NCBI GenBank assembly: GCA_913057685.1
Contig: CAJXOA010000009.1
Span: 1 to 63,463, forward strand
Reading direction: 5' to 3'
Length of the DNA: 63,463 nt
Source: an uncultured Trueperaceae bacterium
Lineage (GTDB): Bacteria; Deinococcota; Deinococci; Deinococcales; Trueperaceae
Below the pieces are notes generated by a model. The model saw only the letters and a list, made by a program, of their open reading frames with translations, did not search any database and had not been told where the DNA came from. Shown here piece by piece: positions 51,927-60,463 of the stretch; positions within the stretch are counted from its first letter, which is position 1; each line of letters starts with the position of its first letter. A program made the translations under genes and the position numbers.

Positions 51927-52703
51927 ATGCACCGAGCCCTCTTGATCGCTCTGTCCGTCATCGCCGTGACGTTCGGCGGGGCCACCTTCGCGCAGACCCC
52001 GATCGACGACGGCGTGTTCACCGTCGCGATGTCCGGCGGCTACCCGCCGTTCTCGATGCCGGCCGAGGACGGCACCATCATCGGCTTCGACGCCGACACC
52101 GCCCACGAGCTCGGGGACCTCCTCGGCGTCGAGGTGGAGATCGTGCAGGCGGAGTTCAGCGGCATCATCGGCGGCGTCCAGGCCGGCCGCTTCGACGCGT
52201 CGATCGCGTCGCACGCCCGCACCCCCGAGCGCGAGCAGGCGGTCACCTACCTCGACTTCCCGTACTACTACGGCGGCGGGCAGTTCTTCGTGCCGGCCGA
52301 CAGCCCCTACGACAGCTTCGAGGCGCTGATCGAGGACGGCGGCACGATCGCCGTCGACCGCGGCGGCACGAACCAGCAGTGGCTGGAGGACAACGGCTAC
52401 GGCGACAACACCGCGACGTACGCCGACGTGCCGACCTCGCTGCAGGCGATCCAGGCCGGCAACGCCGAAGCGATCTTCACGAACCCGATCGTCGGCAGCC
52501 AGGCGTTCCAGACCGCCGGCATGCAGATGGAGCCGCTGGGCGGGCTCGTCTTCCAGGAGAACGCCTGGATCACGATCGCCGACGGCCAGCCGGCCTTCAA
52601 GCGCCTGCTGGAGTTGGCGCTGCAGGAGCTGCAGCAGAACGGTACGATGCAGGTGCTCAGCGAGCGCTGGATCGGCCTCGACATCGTCACGCCCCCGAAC
52701 TGA
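51927..52703 (+). CDS. Polar amino-acid ABC transporter, substrate-binding protein
   Basis: Periplasmic binding protein, family 3. A signal peptide (MHRALLIALSVIAVTFGGAT, cleaved after FAQ) precedes a typical SBP_bac_3 fold: FTVAMSGGYPPFSMPAEDG, GFDADTAHELGDLLGV, RFDASIASHARTPEREQAV. 258 residues. AAGGAG before the ATG. The substrate, probably a polar amino acid, cannot be specified. Confidence 0.93.
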   Translation: MHRALLIALSVIAVTFGGATFAQTPIDDGVFTVAMSGGYPPFSMPAEDGTIIGFDADTAHELGDLLGVEVEIVQAEFSGIIGGVQAGRFDASIASHARTPEREQAVTYLDFPYYYGGGQFFVPADSPYDSFEALIEDGGTIAVDRGGTNQQWLEDNGYGDNTATYADVPTSLQAIQAGNAEAIFTNPIVGSQAFQTAGMQMEPLGGLVFQENAWITIADGQPAFKRLLELALQELQQNGTMQVLSERWIGLDIVTPPN

Positions 52704-52723
52704 GGGCGTTCCCTAGAGTCGTC

Positions 52724-52754
52724 GCGCGGTCGGCCCCTCGTGGGTCGACCGCGC
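52724..52754 (+). repeat. Intercistronic hairpin
   Basis: Perfect 9-bp stem GCGCGGTCG/CGACCGCGC between the binding-protein and permease genes. Such hairpins often protect the upstream message or partly terminate, giving excess binding protein. Confidence 0.65.
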
Positions 52755-52771
52755 TCTCGTGAGGAGCCGGC

Positions 52772-53464
52772 ATGATCGCGTACTTCCAGGATCTGTTCAC
52801 GACCGTGTTCACCCCGACGACGCTGGGGCGTCTCTGGGAGGGCACGCAAGTCACCGCTGCGGTCACGTTGTTGGCCGGCGTCTTCGGGCTGCTCCTGGGG
52901 TTGGTCTCCGCCCTGGGCCGCATGTCGCGGTTCTGGCCGGTGAAGATCCTGGCGATCGCCTACGTCGAGTTCTTCCGCGGGACGCCGCTGCTGGTCCAGC
53001 TGTTCATCCTCTGGTTCGGCCTACCGACCCTGCCGTTCTTCTCCTGGGAGAGCGCCTTCCAGGCGGGCACGGTCGGGATGAGCCTGTACGGAGGGGCGTA
53101 CTTCTCCGAGATCATCCGCGGCGCGTTCGCGTCGGTGCCGCCCGGACAGAAGGAGGCGGCGATGGTGTTGGGCCTGAGCCGCATCCAGAACTTCCGCTTC
53201 GTGCAGCTCCCGCAGGCGACCCGGCTGGCGATCCCGGCGCTCGGCAACCAGTTCATCTCGTTGATCAAGGACTCCACCCTGGTGACGGTCATCAGCGTCC
53301 ACGACCTGCTGTTCCAGGCGGACAACGTCGTCTCGCGGACCTTCCGTCCCTTCCCGGTCTACATCGGCATCGCGATGGTGTACCTCGCGCTCAGCAACCT
53401 CGCGTCGCTCGGGGTGAACCGCCTCGAGGCGTACTACAACCGGCCCTACCGCGGCTCCGTCTGA
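52772..53464 (+). CDS. Polar amino-acid ABC transporter, permease
   Basis: 230 residues with about five membrane segments and the EAA-type loop VPPGQKEAAMVLGLSRIQNF. FFRGTPLLVQLFILWFGLP is typical of the HisMQ/GlnP class. GAGGAG before the ATG. No ATPase gene follows, so the importer must borrow one encoded elsewhere. Converges on the UPF0316 gene. Confidence 0.94.
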   Translation: MIAYFQDLFTTVFTPTTLGRLWEGTQVTAAVTLLAGVFGLLLGLVSALGRMSRFWPVKILAIAYVEFFRGTPLLVQLFILWFGLPTLPFFSWESAFQAGTVGMSLYGGAYFSEIIRGAFASVPPGQKEAAMVLGLSRIQNFRFVQLPQATRLAIPALGNQFISLIKDSTLVTVISVHDLLFQADNVVSRTFRPFPVYIGIAMVYLALSNLASLGVNRLEAYYNRPYRGSV

Positions 53465-53483
53465 GGCGGCGCCCCGCGCCGCG

Positions 53484-54008
53484 TCACTTGCGGGCGCGCC
53501 CGGCGTGGAACGGCGTCATGCGCGAGGGCGTCGTCCCCTCGAACGTCACGAAGGCGTCGGGGTTGACCGACCGCACGATCCGTAGGGCCCGCCGGACCTT
53601 CCGGCGCGGCAGGACCGAGAAGGCGACGCGCACCTGGCCGTTGCGGCCCTCGGCGTTCATCTCCGTCACGACGAAGCCGGCGTCGCGCAGCGCGCGGGCG
53701 CTGGAGATCGTGTCGACGGGCGCGACGATGCGCATCAGCATGTCGCCCACCGCCACCCACCGCTCCACCTGCACCCCGACCACCGTGCCGGCGGCGTACC
53801 CCGCGGCGTAGGCGACGAACTGCAGCGGCGAATCGAGGTTCGCGAACACCTGGGCGGCGGCCGCCAACCACACGAGGCTCTCGGCGAACCCGAGCGCCCC
53901 CGCCAACCAGGGGCGACCGCGCACCAGGAAGCCGATGCGGAGCGTGCCGAGGGCGACGTCGGCGATGCGCAGCGCGAAGATCGAGGCGGCGGCGAGGGCG
54001 AGCTCCAC
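53484..54008 (-). CDS. UPF0316/DUF2179-like membrane protein
   Basis: 174 residues. Three hydrophobic segments (3-22, 35-58, 65-85) followed by a cytoplasmic DUF2179-like domain (LMRIVAPVDTISSARALRDA, GFVVTEMNAEGRNGQVRVAF, FVTFEGTTPSRM). Function unknown. GTG start, 9 bases after the ROK kinase stop, with GAGGG before it. Confidence 0.85.
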   Translation of the reverse strand: MELALAAASIFALRIADVALGTLRIGFLVRGRPWLAGALGFAESLVWLAAAAQVFANLDSPLQFVAYAAGYAAGTVVGVQVERWVAVGDMLMRIVAPVDTISSARALRDAGFVVTEMNAEGRNGQVRVAFSVLPRRKVRRALRIVRSVNPDAFVTFEGTTPSRMTPFHAGRARK

Positions 54009-54017
54009 GTGCGGCCC

Positions 54018-54902
54018 TCAGCTCCGCGCGGCGACGGCGGCGGCGCCCACCACGCCGGCGTCGGTCCCGAGGCGGGCGGGGCGGAGCGGCGGGGTGGGCC
54101 AGCCGTGCAGGTAGGCGCGCATGGCGGCCTCGACGCGCTCCAGGTAGCCGCCCTCCGCCGCGCCGAGCCCCCCACCGACGACGAACGCGTCGGGGTCGAA
54201 CACCTTCACCAGGTTCGCGAAGCCGATGCCGGTGAAGCGCGCGGCGTTCGCGACGATGCGTTCCGCCTTCGCGTTCCCCTCCGCGGCGAGCGCGAACACC
54301 TCCGCGGTGTCGACCGGACGCCCCAACGCGAACGTCCCATCGCGGGCGATGGCGCGACCGCTGGCGATCGCTTCGAGGCTGCCGTCGTGCCCCTCGCCGC
54401 CCACCGGCCCGCCGGGCAGGACGGTGACGTGCCCGATCTCGCCCGCGACGCCGTGCGCGCCGTGCAGCACCCGGTCGCCGACGAACAGGCCGCCCCCGAT
54501 CCCGGTCGAGAGGGTGACGTAGACGCTGACGTCGCAGTCGCCGGCGGCGCCGTAGAGGTGTTCGGCGTACCCGGCGGCGTTCGCGTCGTTCTCCAGGACG
54601 ACGGGAAGCCCCAGGCGGTCGGTGAGGGCTCCGACGATGGGCGCGTCCTCCATGCCGGGGATGTTGGGGGCGAACAGCACCCGGCCGCCGGCCAGGTCGA
54701 GGGGGCCGGGCGAGCCGACGCCGACCCGTTCGGCGCGGCCGGCGGCCGCCATCAGGCGGGTCGCGGCGTCCGCCATCGCGTCGAACACCGCCCCCTGCCC
54801 CCCGGCGGGGGTCGGGGTGCGTTCCTGCGCCAGGATGCGTCCGTCCTCGACGAGGGCGACCGCGATCTTGGTGCCGCCGAGATCGATGCCGAGCGTGATC
54901 AT
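54018..54902 (-). CDS. ROK-family sugar kinase, glucokinase-like, without the zinc motif
   Basis: 294 residues. The phosphate-binding opening MITLGIDLGGTKIAVALVE, VGVGSPGPLDLAGG, ENDANAAGYAEHLYGAA and STGIGGGLFVGD fit a glucokinase. ROK proteins normally bind zinc with a His and three Cys (CxCGxxGC). Here the region reads GHVTVLPGGPVGGEGHDGSL, with the histidine but no cysteine. ATG in the ackA stop (ATGA). Confidence 0.9.
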   Translation of the reverse strand: MITLGIDLGGTKIAVALVEDGRILAQERTPTPAGGQGAVFDAMADAATRLMAAAGRAERVGVGSPGPLDLAGGRVLFAPNIPGMEDAPIVGALTDRLGLPVVLENDANAAGYAEHLYGAAGDCDVSVYVTLSTGIGGGLFVGDRVLHGAHGVAGEIGHVTVLPGGPVGGEGHDGSLEAIASGRAIARDGTFALGRPVDTAEVFALAAEGNAKAERIVANAARFTGIGFANLVKVFDPDAFVVGGGLGAAEGGYLERVEAAMRAYLHGWPTPPLRPARLGTDAGVVGAAAVAARS

Positions 54903-56086
54903 GCGGCGTCCTCCCCGCCCGCCAGCAGGGCCCGGGTCGCGTCGGCGATGCGGCCCTCCTCGTCGGCGGGCAGCACCCACACCTCGACGTCCGCGTCGCG
55001 CCGGCCGATGCGCGGCCCGTGCAGGGCGTTGGCTTCGACGTCGAGGGCGATCCCGAGGAACGCCAGGTCGTCGGCGACGCGCGCCCGCATGCGGGCGTCG
55101 TTCTCCCCCACCCCGCCGGTGAACGCGAGCGCGTCGATGCCGCCCATCGCCGCGGCGTACGCGCCGACGGTCTTGCGGATCCGGTAGGCGTACACCTCGA
55201 GCGCCGCGGCGGCGTCGTCGTCGCCGCCGTCCGCGGCGCGCCAAACGTCGCGCAGGTCGTTGGAGACGCCGGAGAGCCCCAGGAGGCCGGCCTCGCGGTT
55301 GAGGGTCGCATCGAGGGTGGCCACGTCCATGCCGGAGCGCAGCAGATGCAGCAGCACGCCGGGATCGACGTCGCCGGACCGCGTCCCCATCACCAGGCCC
55401 TCGAGGGGCGTGAACCCCATGCTGGTGTCGACGCTGCGGCCGTCCTGCACCGCGGCGGCGCTGGCGCCGTTGCCGAGGTGCAGCGTGACGATGCGCAGCC
55501 GCTCGCGGGGCCGCCCGAGGCGGCGCGCCACCTCGCGCGAGACCGCGTCGTGGCTGGTGCCGTGAAAGCCGTAGCGGCGGATGCCGCGCTCCCGGTAGAA
55601 CGCCATCGGGAGGGCGTACAGGTAGGCGCGGCGCGGCAGGTCGGCGTGGAAGGCGGTGTCGAAGACCGCCACGTGCTCGGCGGCGGGCAGCAGGGCGCGC
55701 GCCGCCCGGATGCCGGCCAGGTTGGCGGGGACGTGCAGCGGCGCGAGGGGGGTGAGGTCGTCGAGGTCGGCGACGGCGGCGTCGTCGAGGCGGAGCGGTG
55801 CGGTGTAGCGTTCGCCGCCGTGCACGACGCGGTGGCCGACGCGCGTGACGGCGGCGGGGTCGAGGGCGTCGCCCGCGAGGTCCAACGCCGCACGGAACGC
55901 CGCCTCGACGTCGGGGAGGGGGCCTTCTCGTTCGGGACCGTCGCGCACGGCGACGCGGGCGTCGTCGCGTCCGATGCGCTCGGCCAGGATCATTGGGCCG
56001 CCCGGCACCCGTGCGAGCTTGAGGCTCGAGCTGCCGGCGTTGACGACGAGGACCGGGGCGTCGCTCGGTCGGGGGGCTTCGCTCAC
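54899..56086 (-). CDS. ackA: Acetate kinase
   Basis: Interconverts acetate plus ATP and acetyl phosphate. LVVNAGSSSLKLARVPGG, VGHRVVHGGERY, FDTAFHADLPRRAYLYALP, RRYGFHGTSHDAVS, TLHLGNGASAAAV and FTGGVGEND are diagnostic. 395 residues. The GTG at 56086 has GGAGG 8 bases before it. TACACT (56163-56158) could be the -10, with a 65-base GC-hairpin leader. No pta is adjacent; it is co-transcribed with the sugar kinase. Confidence 0.96.
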   Translation of the reverse strand: MSEAPRPSDAPVLVVNAGSSSLKLARVPGGPMILAERIGRDDARVAVRDGPEREGPLPDVEAAFRAALDLAGDALDPAAVTRVGHRVVHGGERYTAPLRLDDAAVADLDDLTPLAPLHVPANLAGIRAARALLPAAEHVAVFDTAFHADLPRRAYLYALPMAFYRERGIRRYGFHGTSHDAVSREVARRLGRPRERLRIVTLHLGNGASAAAVQDGRSVDTSMGFTPLEGLVMGTRSGDVDPGVLLHLLRSGMDVATLDATLNREAGLLGLSGVSNDLRDVWRAADGGDDDAAAALEVYAYRIRKTVGAYAAAMGGIDALAFTGGVGENDARMRARVADDLAFLGIALDVEANALHGPRIGRRDADVEVWVLPADEEGRIADATRALLAGGEDAA

Positions 56087-56347
56087 CGTTTCCACCTCCG
56101 CCGTGCGGCGGGTCGGGGCCGGCCCGGCGGGCCGGCCCGCGCCCGGCTCGGCGAGGCAGTGTACCAACGCGCCCGGCACCGGCCCGGCGCCACCGCCCGC
56201 GCCGGTGTGGGCGCCGCCGTCCGGACCGCCGTCCGCGCCGCCGTCCGCCCCGCCCCCACCTTGAGCCGATCAGGCTCAGGTTATGTGGTACGGATTACCG
56301 CGGGGCGCGGAGGGCCGGGGGTACCCTGCGTGCAGCGGAGGTGAGGC
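56087..56347. other. Divergent ackA / DUF2203 intergenic region
   Basis: Holds the ackA leader, with a GC-rich inverted repeat around 56120-56142; the TACACT at 56158-56163; three 12-bp units GCCGTCCGnnCC (56216-56251); a small hairpin TGAGCC/GGCTCA (56262-56278) beside an AT-richer patch (56279-56300); and TACCCT (56322-56327), a likely -10 for the DUF2203 gene. The palindrome and the AT-richer patch could be an operator. Confidence 0.45.
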
Positions 56348-56782
56348 ATGTTCAAACTGTTCACCGTGGAAACCGCCAACGACCTGCTCGACGCCGTCGA
56401 GGCGCGCCTCACGGCGCTCGAAACCGCCGTGCACGACCTGCGCGAGGCGCACGCCCGCGCCCGCGAAGGCCGCCAAGACCCGGCCGAAGCGCTCGCCCTC
56501 CGCGCCGAGATCGGCTTCCTGGCTGGCGCGGCGCGCGACGCACGGCGTGAGCTCGAACGGCTCGGCGTGCAGGTCCCCGACCTCGAGGCCGGCGTCGTGG
56601 AGTTCCCCGCCCGCGTCGGTGGGGAGATCGTGCACCTCGTCTGGGAACGCGGCGAGGACACCGTCACCCGCTACCACCGCCTGACCGGCGACGAGGCGAC
56701 CTACCCCCTCGACCCCGACGACGCCACCCCGCGGCGCGGCGAGCCCGACCCGCCGCAGGGCACCCCCGAACCGCGCGCCTGA
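56348..56782 (+). CDS. DUF2203-like protein
   Basis: 144 residues. FTVETANDLLDAVEARLTAL at the start, then VPDLEAGVVEFPARVGGEIV and HLVWERGEDTVTRYHRL, which match DUF2203. Function unknown. GGAGG lies 6 bases before the ATG. Six bases separate it from the convergent phosphoesterase gene. Confidence 0.85.
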   Translation: MFKLFTVETANDLLDAVEARLTALETAVHDLREAHARAREGRQDPAEALALRAEIGFLAGAARDARRELERLGVQVPDLEAGVVEFPARVGGEIVHLVWERGEDTVTRYHRLTGDEATYPLDPDDATPRRGEPDPPQGTPEPRA

Positions 56783-56788
56783 CGCCCC

Positions 56789-57493
56789 TCAGGGGGCGTC
56801 CGGCGGCCACACGAGCGCCGGCCGGAAGCGCAGCGCGTCCGCCGCCGCGAACACCACCCGCACGCCCGGCACGACGGGCGTCGGGGGCGGCGTCGGGCCG
56901 TGCACGTGCGCGTAGACCAGCGCGTCCGGCGCGAACGCCTCGATGCGCTCGAGCAACGCCGAGCCCTCGAGCGACGGGGTCGTCGGCGGGAAGTGCAGCA
57001 TCACGATGCGCACGTCCCCCGGCTCCGCCAGGTCCCGCGCCGCCGCCAACGACAACTCCAGCCGGCCCACCTCGCGATCGAAGATCTTGCGGTCCTCCTC
57101 GGCGAACCCGGGGCTGCCGGGACACGTCCAGCCGCGGGTCCCCGCGACGACGACCCCGTCGATCCGCACCGCGTCGTTCTGCACCGCCCACATGCCCGCC
57201 GGCAACGCCGCGCGCAGCTTGCCGATCGCCGGCCACCAGTAGTCGTGGTTCCCCCGCAACAGCACCTTCCGGCCGGGGAGCGCCGCGAGGTCGTCCAGGT
57301 CGTCCCGCGCCGCCTCGAAGCGCAGCGCCCACGACACGTCGCCCGGCACCAACACCAGGTCGTCGTCGCGGACCACCGCCCGCCACCCGTCGAAGAACGC
57401 GTCCGGGTGGCCGCCCCAATGCGGCCCGAACACGTCCATCGGTTTCGGGTCGCGGCGCGACAGGTGGGGATCGCCGATGGCCAAAACGCGCAT
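56789..57493 (-). CDS. Calcineurin-like metallophosphoesterase
   Basis: 234 residues. Metal-binding motifs MRVLAIGDPHLSRRDPKPMD, LVLVPGDVSWALR, LLRGNHDYWW, IVMLHFPP and YAHVHGPT are in the order of the calcineurin-like fold. Substrate unknown. TAGACT lies 9 bases before the ATG, slightly further than the leaderless rule. 12 bases after folK. Confidence 0.9.
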   Translation of the reverse strand: MRVLAIGDPHLSRRDPKPMDVFGPHWGGHPDAFFDGWRAVVRDDDLVLVPGDVSWALRFEAARDDLDDLAALPGRKVLLRGNHDYWWPAIGKLRAALPAGMWAVQNDAVRIDGVVVAGTRGWTCPGSPGFAEEDRKIFDREVGRLELSLAAARDLAEPGDVRIVMLHFPPTTPSLEGSALLERIEAFAPDALVYAHVHGPTPPPTPVVPGVRVVFAAADALRFRPALVWPPDAP

Positions 57494-57505
57494 GCGGGCG
57501 GCAGT

Positions 57506-58023
57506 CTACCCCGTCCCCCACGCCACGCCCGACCGCGTCACCCCCGCCGTCGACAACGCGCGCAGGGCGTCCGCCGCCCGCACGCCCGTCCGCGGGTCGC
57601 GCCACGCCGGCGCGACGTCCAGCAGCGGCACCAGCACGAACGCGCGACGCAACGCCTCCGGGTGCGGCAGCGTCAACGTCGGTCCGTCGACCACCGCGTC
57701 GCCGTACGCGATCAGGTCGAGGTCCAACGTCCGCGCGGCGTGCCGGACGCCGCGCTCCCGCCCGAACCGCCGCTCGATCGCCCACAGGGCCTCCAGCGCC
57801 GCCTCCGGCGTCGCCGCCGCGCGCCCCACCCGGAGGCGCACGACGGCGTTGAGGTACGGCGGCTGTCCGGGCGGCCCCCCGACCGGCGCGGTGCGGTAGA
57901 TCCGCGATCGCGCCTCGATCCGCCCGAGCGCCGCCAACGCCTGCGCCGCCTGCGGCAGGGTCGCCGCCGGATCACCCAGGTTCGCGCCGAGCGCGACGAG
58001 GGCGACGTCGTCCCCTCCCCCAC
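57506..58023 (-). CDS. folK: HPPK (FolK) with an apparent frameshift near its start
   Basis: Pyrophosphorylates hydroxymethyl-dihydropterin for folate synthesis. The main frame has SRIYRTAPVGGPPGQPPYLN, ERRFGRERGVRHAARTLDLD and LPHPEALRRAFVLVPLLD. The conserved start VALVALGANLGDP is encoded upstream of the first possible ATG, GTG or TTG in this frame. A GTG at 58023, 20 bases after the folP stop, would give MGEGDDVALVALGANLGD if one more G were present in the G4 run (58012-58015). A sequencing error, a real frameshift or a non-standard start are all possible. Confidence 0.8.
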
Positions 58024-58043
58024 CGCCCGGCCCGCGGGCGTCC

Positions 58044-59312
58044 TCAGCGGCGACGATGGACCTCCGCGGTGACGTCCCCCACCACGCCGGGGAGGGGCGC
58101 GTCGGGCTTGTGGACGCGGACGCGGACGTCGTCCACCCGCGGGTGCTCGTCCAGCACCCGCCGCGCGATGCGTTCGGCGAGGACCTCGATCAGCGCGTAG
58201 CGCTCCCCCTCCGTCTCCCGACGCACCGTCGCCTGCAGGGCGGCGTAATCGACGGTCGCGTCGAGCGCGTCGCGCTGGGGGAACGCCAACCCCACCTCGA
58301 GGTCGACGTCGAAGCGCGCCCCCGTCTCCGCCTCCTCGGGGAACACGCCGTGCCGCCCGTGGAAGCGAAGGCCGTGCAACGTGACGCGGCCGCCCCCCAC
58401 CGCCGCCCGCCGGGCGGCGTCCAGGGCGTCGGCGACCGCCAGCGCCTGGTGCGCCCCGGGCACGTCGTGGACGCGGACCAACGCCGCACCCGCGCGGGCG
58501 GCGTCGACGTGCACGACGTGACTCCCCGGGTCGCGGCGGGCGGGCTCGGGCTCGCCGGCGAGGCGACCGATCGTCCCCTTGCGCGACGCCCCGACCAGGA
58601 CCGGCACGCCGAGCGCCACGAAGCGCGGCAGCGCCGCGACCAACGCCAGGTTGTCCGCATCGCGCTTCCCGAACCCCCAGCCCGGATCGAGCACGACGCC
58701 GGGCACCCCGTCGTCGAGCGCCGCGTCGCGCGTCGCGCGCAGGAAGCCCTCGACCTCCGCGACGACGTCGTCGTACGCCGGAGCGTCCTGCATCGTGCGC
58801 GGCTCCCCCTGCATGTGCATCGCGACCGCCGGCACGCCCGCCGCGGCGCAGGCGGCGCGCATCGCCGGGTCGCTTAGGCCCCCGACGTCGTTGACGAGGT
58901 GCGCGCCGGCCTCGAGGGCGACGCGGGCGACCTCCGCATGGCGGGTGTCGATGCTCACCAGCCCCTCCCCCGTCGCCGCGAGCGCCTCCACGACCGGCGC
59001 GACGCGGCGGATCTCCTCGTCCAGGCCGACCGGCTCCGCCCCGGGGCGGGTCGACTCGCCCCCGACGTCGACGATCCAGGCGCCGTCCCGCCAGGCGCGC
59101 CGGCCCGCCTCGACCGCCGCGTCGGGGCCGTCGTAGCGCCCCCCGTCGCTGAAGCTGTCCGGCGTGACGTTGACGACCGCCATGATGCGGGTCCCGCGCC
59201 ACGCGAGGCGCCAGCCGTCCCCGGCGCGCTCCGCGCCGGGCAGCGCGCGTCGCGCCGCGAGGACGTGCAGAGGCCCGTCGTCGCGGGCGCCGAAGGGCGA
59301 AACGTCGGTCAC
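58044..59312 (-). CDS. folP: Dihydropteroate synthase - dihydroneopterin aldolase fusion
   Basis: 422 residues. Residues 40-300 are FolP ([64 protein letters not shown]). Residues 305-422 are a FolB domain ([64 protein letters not shown]). Two folate steps are thus joined, with folK next. GTG lies in the wecB stop (GTGA) and also 7 bases after TACCCT, so it may be both coupled and made from its own leaderless message. Confidence 0.92.
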   Translation of the reverse strand: MTDVSPFGARDDGPLHVLAARRALPGAERAGDGWRLAWRGTRIMAVVNVTPDSFSDGGRYDGPDAAVEAGRRAWRDGAWIVDVGGESTRPGAEPVGLDEEIRRVAPVVEALAATGEGLVSIDTRHAEVARVALEAGAHLVNDVGGLSDPAMRAACAAAGVPAVAMHMQGEPRTMQDAPAYDDVVAEVEGFLRATRDAALDDGVPGVVLDPGWGFGKRDADNLALVAALPRFVALGVPVLVGASRKGTIGRLAGEPEPARRDPGSHVVHVDAARAGAALVRVHDVPGAHQALAVADALDAARRAAVGGGRVTLHGLRFHGRHGVFPEEAETGARFDVDLEVGLAFPQRDALDATVDYAALQATVRRETEGERYALIEVLAERIARRVLDEHPRVDDVRVRVHKPDAPLPGVVGDVTAEVHRRR

Positions 59313-60463
59313 GGGGAGGAGGGTAGCACCGGCCCGCGCCAGTCGGCGGGGCGCGGGCCCACCCCCAGGCGCCAGGCGACCGCCGCCGCGACGCGGGGGG
59401 CCGCCGCCCCGTCGCCGTACGGGTTCGGGCGTTCGCGCATCGCCGCGAGCTCCGGGGCATCGGGCGCGAGCAGGGTGCGGAGGTCCGCTTCGACCGCCGC
59501 GGGGTCGGTCCCCACCAACCGCAGGACGCCCGCCTCGACCCCCTCGGGGCGTTCGGTGACCGCGCGCAGGACCGCGACCGGCACCCCCAACGCCGCCCCC
59601 TCCTCCTGCAGGCCGCCGGAATCGGTGACGATCAATCGGCTCGCTGCGAGCGTCGCGACCATCGCCTCGTAGTCCAGCGGGTCGCCGGCGATCACGTTCG
59701 GGACGTCCCGGACCGCCGGCAGGACCGCCTCGCGCACGGCGGGGTTGCGGTGGACCGGCCAGACGAACGCCAGGTCGGGGTGCGCGCGCGCCACCCGCGC
59801 GATCGCCGCGGCGAACGCCGGAAGGTGCTCCAGGTTCTCGCGGCGGTGCAGCGTGACCGTCACCCGGCCACGGGTCCCGCCGGGCAGCGGCGGGGTCGGC
59901 GCGCGACCGGCGACGGCGCGGACGGCGTCGACGCCGGTGTTGCCGGTCACGAGGACGGTGGCGTCGTCGCGCCCCTCGCGGCGCAGGTTGGCGCGCGCCC
60001 CCTCGGTCGGCGCGAGCGCGAGGTCGCAGATCGCGTCCACCAGGCGGCGGTTCCCCTCCTCGGGGAACGGCTGCGTCAAATCGAAACTCCGGAGCCCCGC
60101 CTCGACGTGCCCCACCGGCACGCCGCCGTAGAACCCGGCGAGCGCCGCCGCGAACGTCGTCGTGGTGTCGCCGTGCACCAGCAGGTAGGCGGGCGCGAGC
60201 GCCCGGAGGCGTTCGGCGAACGCCGGCACGATCCGCCCGACCAGGTCGGCGGAGCCCTGCCGGTCGGTCATGACGTCGAGGTCCTCGTCCGGCGTGAGGC
60301 CGAACGGCGCGAGGACGTCGCGCACCTGCTCGCGCTGTTGGCCGGTCGCGAGCACGTACGGCGCGGTCGCGGGGTGCGCCGCGAGGGCGGCGACGACCGG
60401 CGCCATCTTCGCGGCCTCCGGGCGGGTCCCGAAGGCGACGACGACGCGCTGCGGTCCGCTCAC
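59309..60463 (-). CDS. wecB: UDP-N-acetylglucosamine 2-epimerase
   Basis: Makes UDP-ManNAc for cell-surface glycans. [72 protein letters not shown] and [18 protein letters not shown] are family motifs. 384 residues. GTG in the wecA stop (GTGA at 60460-60463). Confidence 0.95.
   Translation of the reverse strand: MSGPQRVVVAFGTRPEAAKMAPVVAALAAHPATAPYVLATGQQREQVRDVLAPFGLTPDEDLDVMTDRQGSADLVGRIVPAFAERLRALAPAYLLVHGDTTTTFAAALAGFYGGVPVGHVEAGLRSFDLTQPFPEEGNRRLVDAICDLALAPTEGARANLRREGRDDATVLVTGNTGVDAVRAVAGRAPTPPLPGGTRGRVTVTLHRRENLEHLPAFAAAIARVARAHPDLAFVWPVHRNPAVREAVLPAVRDVPNVIAGDPLDYEAMVATLAASRLIVTDSGGLQEEGAALGVPVAVLRAVTERPEGVEAGVLRLVGTDPAAVEADLRTLLAPDAPELAAMRERPNPYGDGAAAPRVAAAVAWRLGVGPRPADWRGPVLPSSP
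59320..59325 (-). promoter_or_regulatory. Leaderless-type -10 inside wecB, for folP
   Basis: TACCCT on the minus strand, 7 bases before the GTG at 59312, within the last codons of wecB. Confidence 0.5.
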
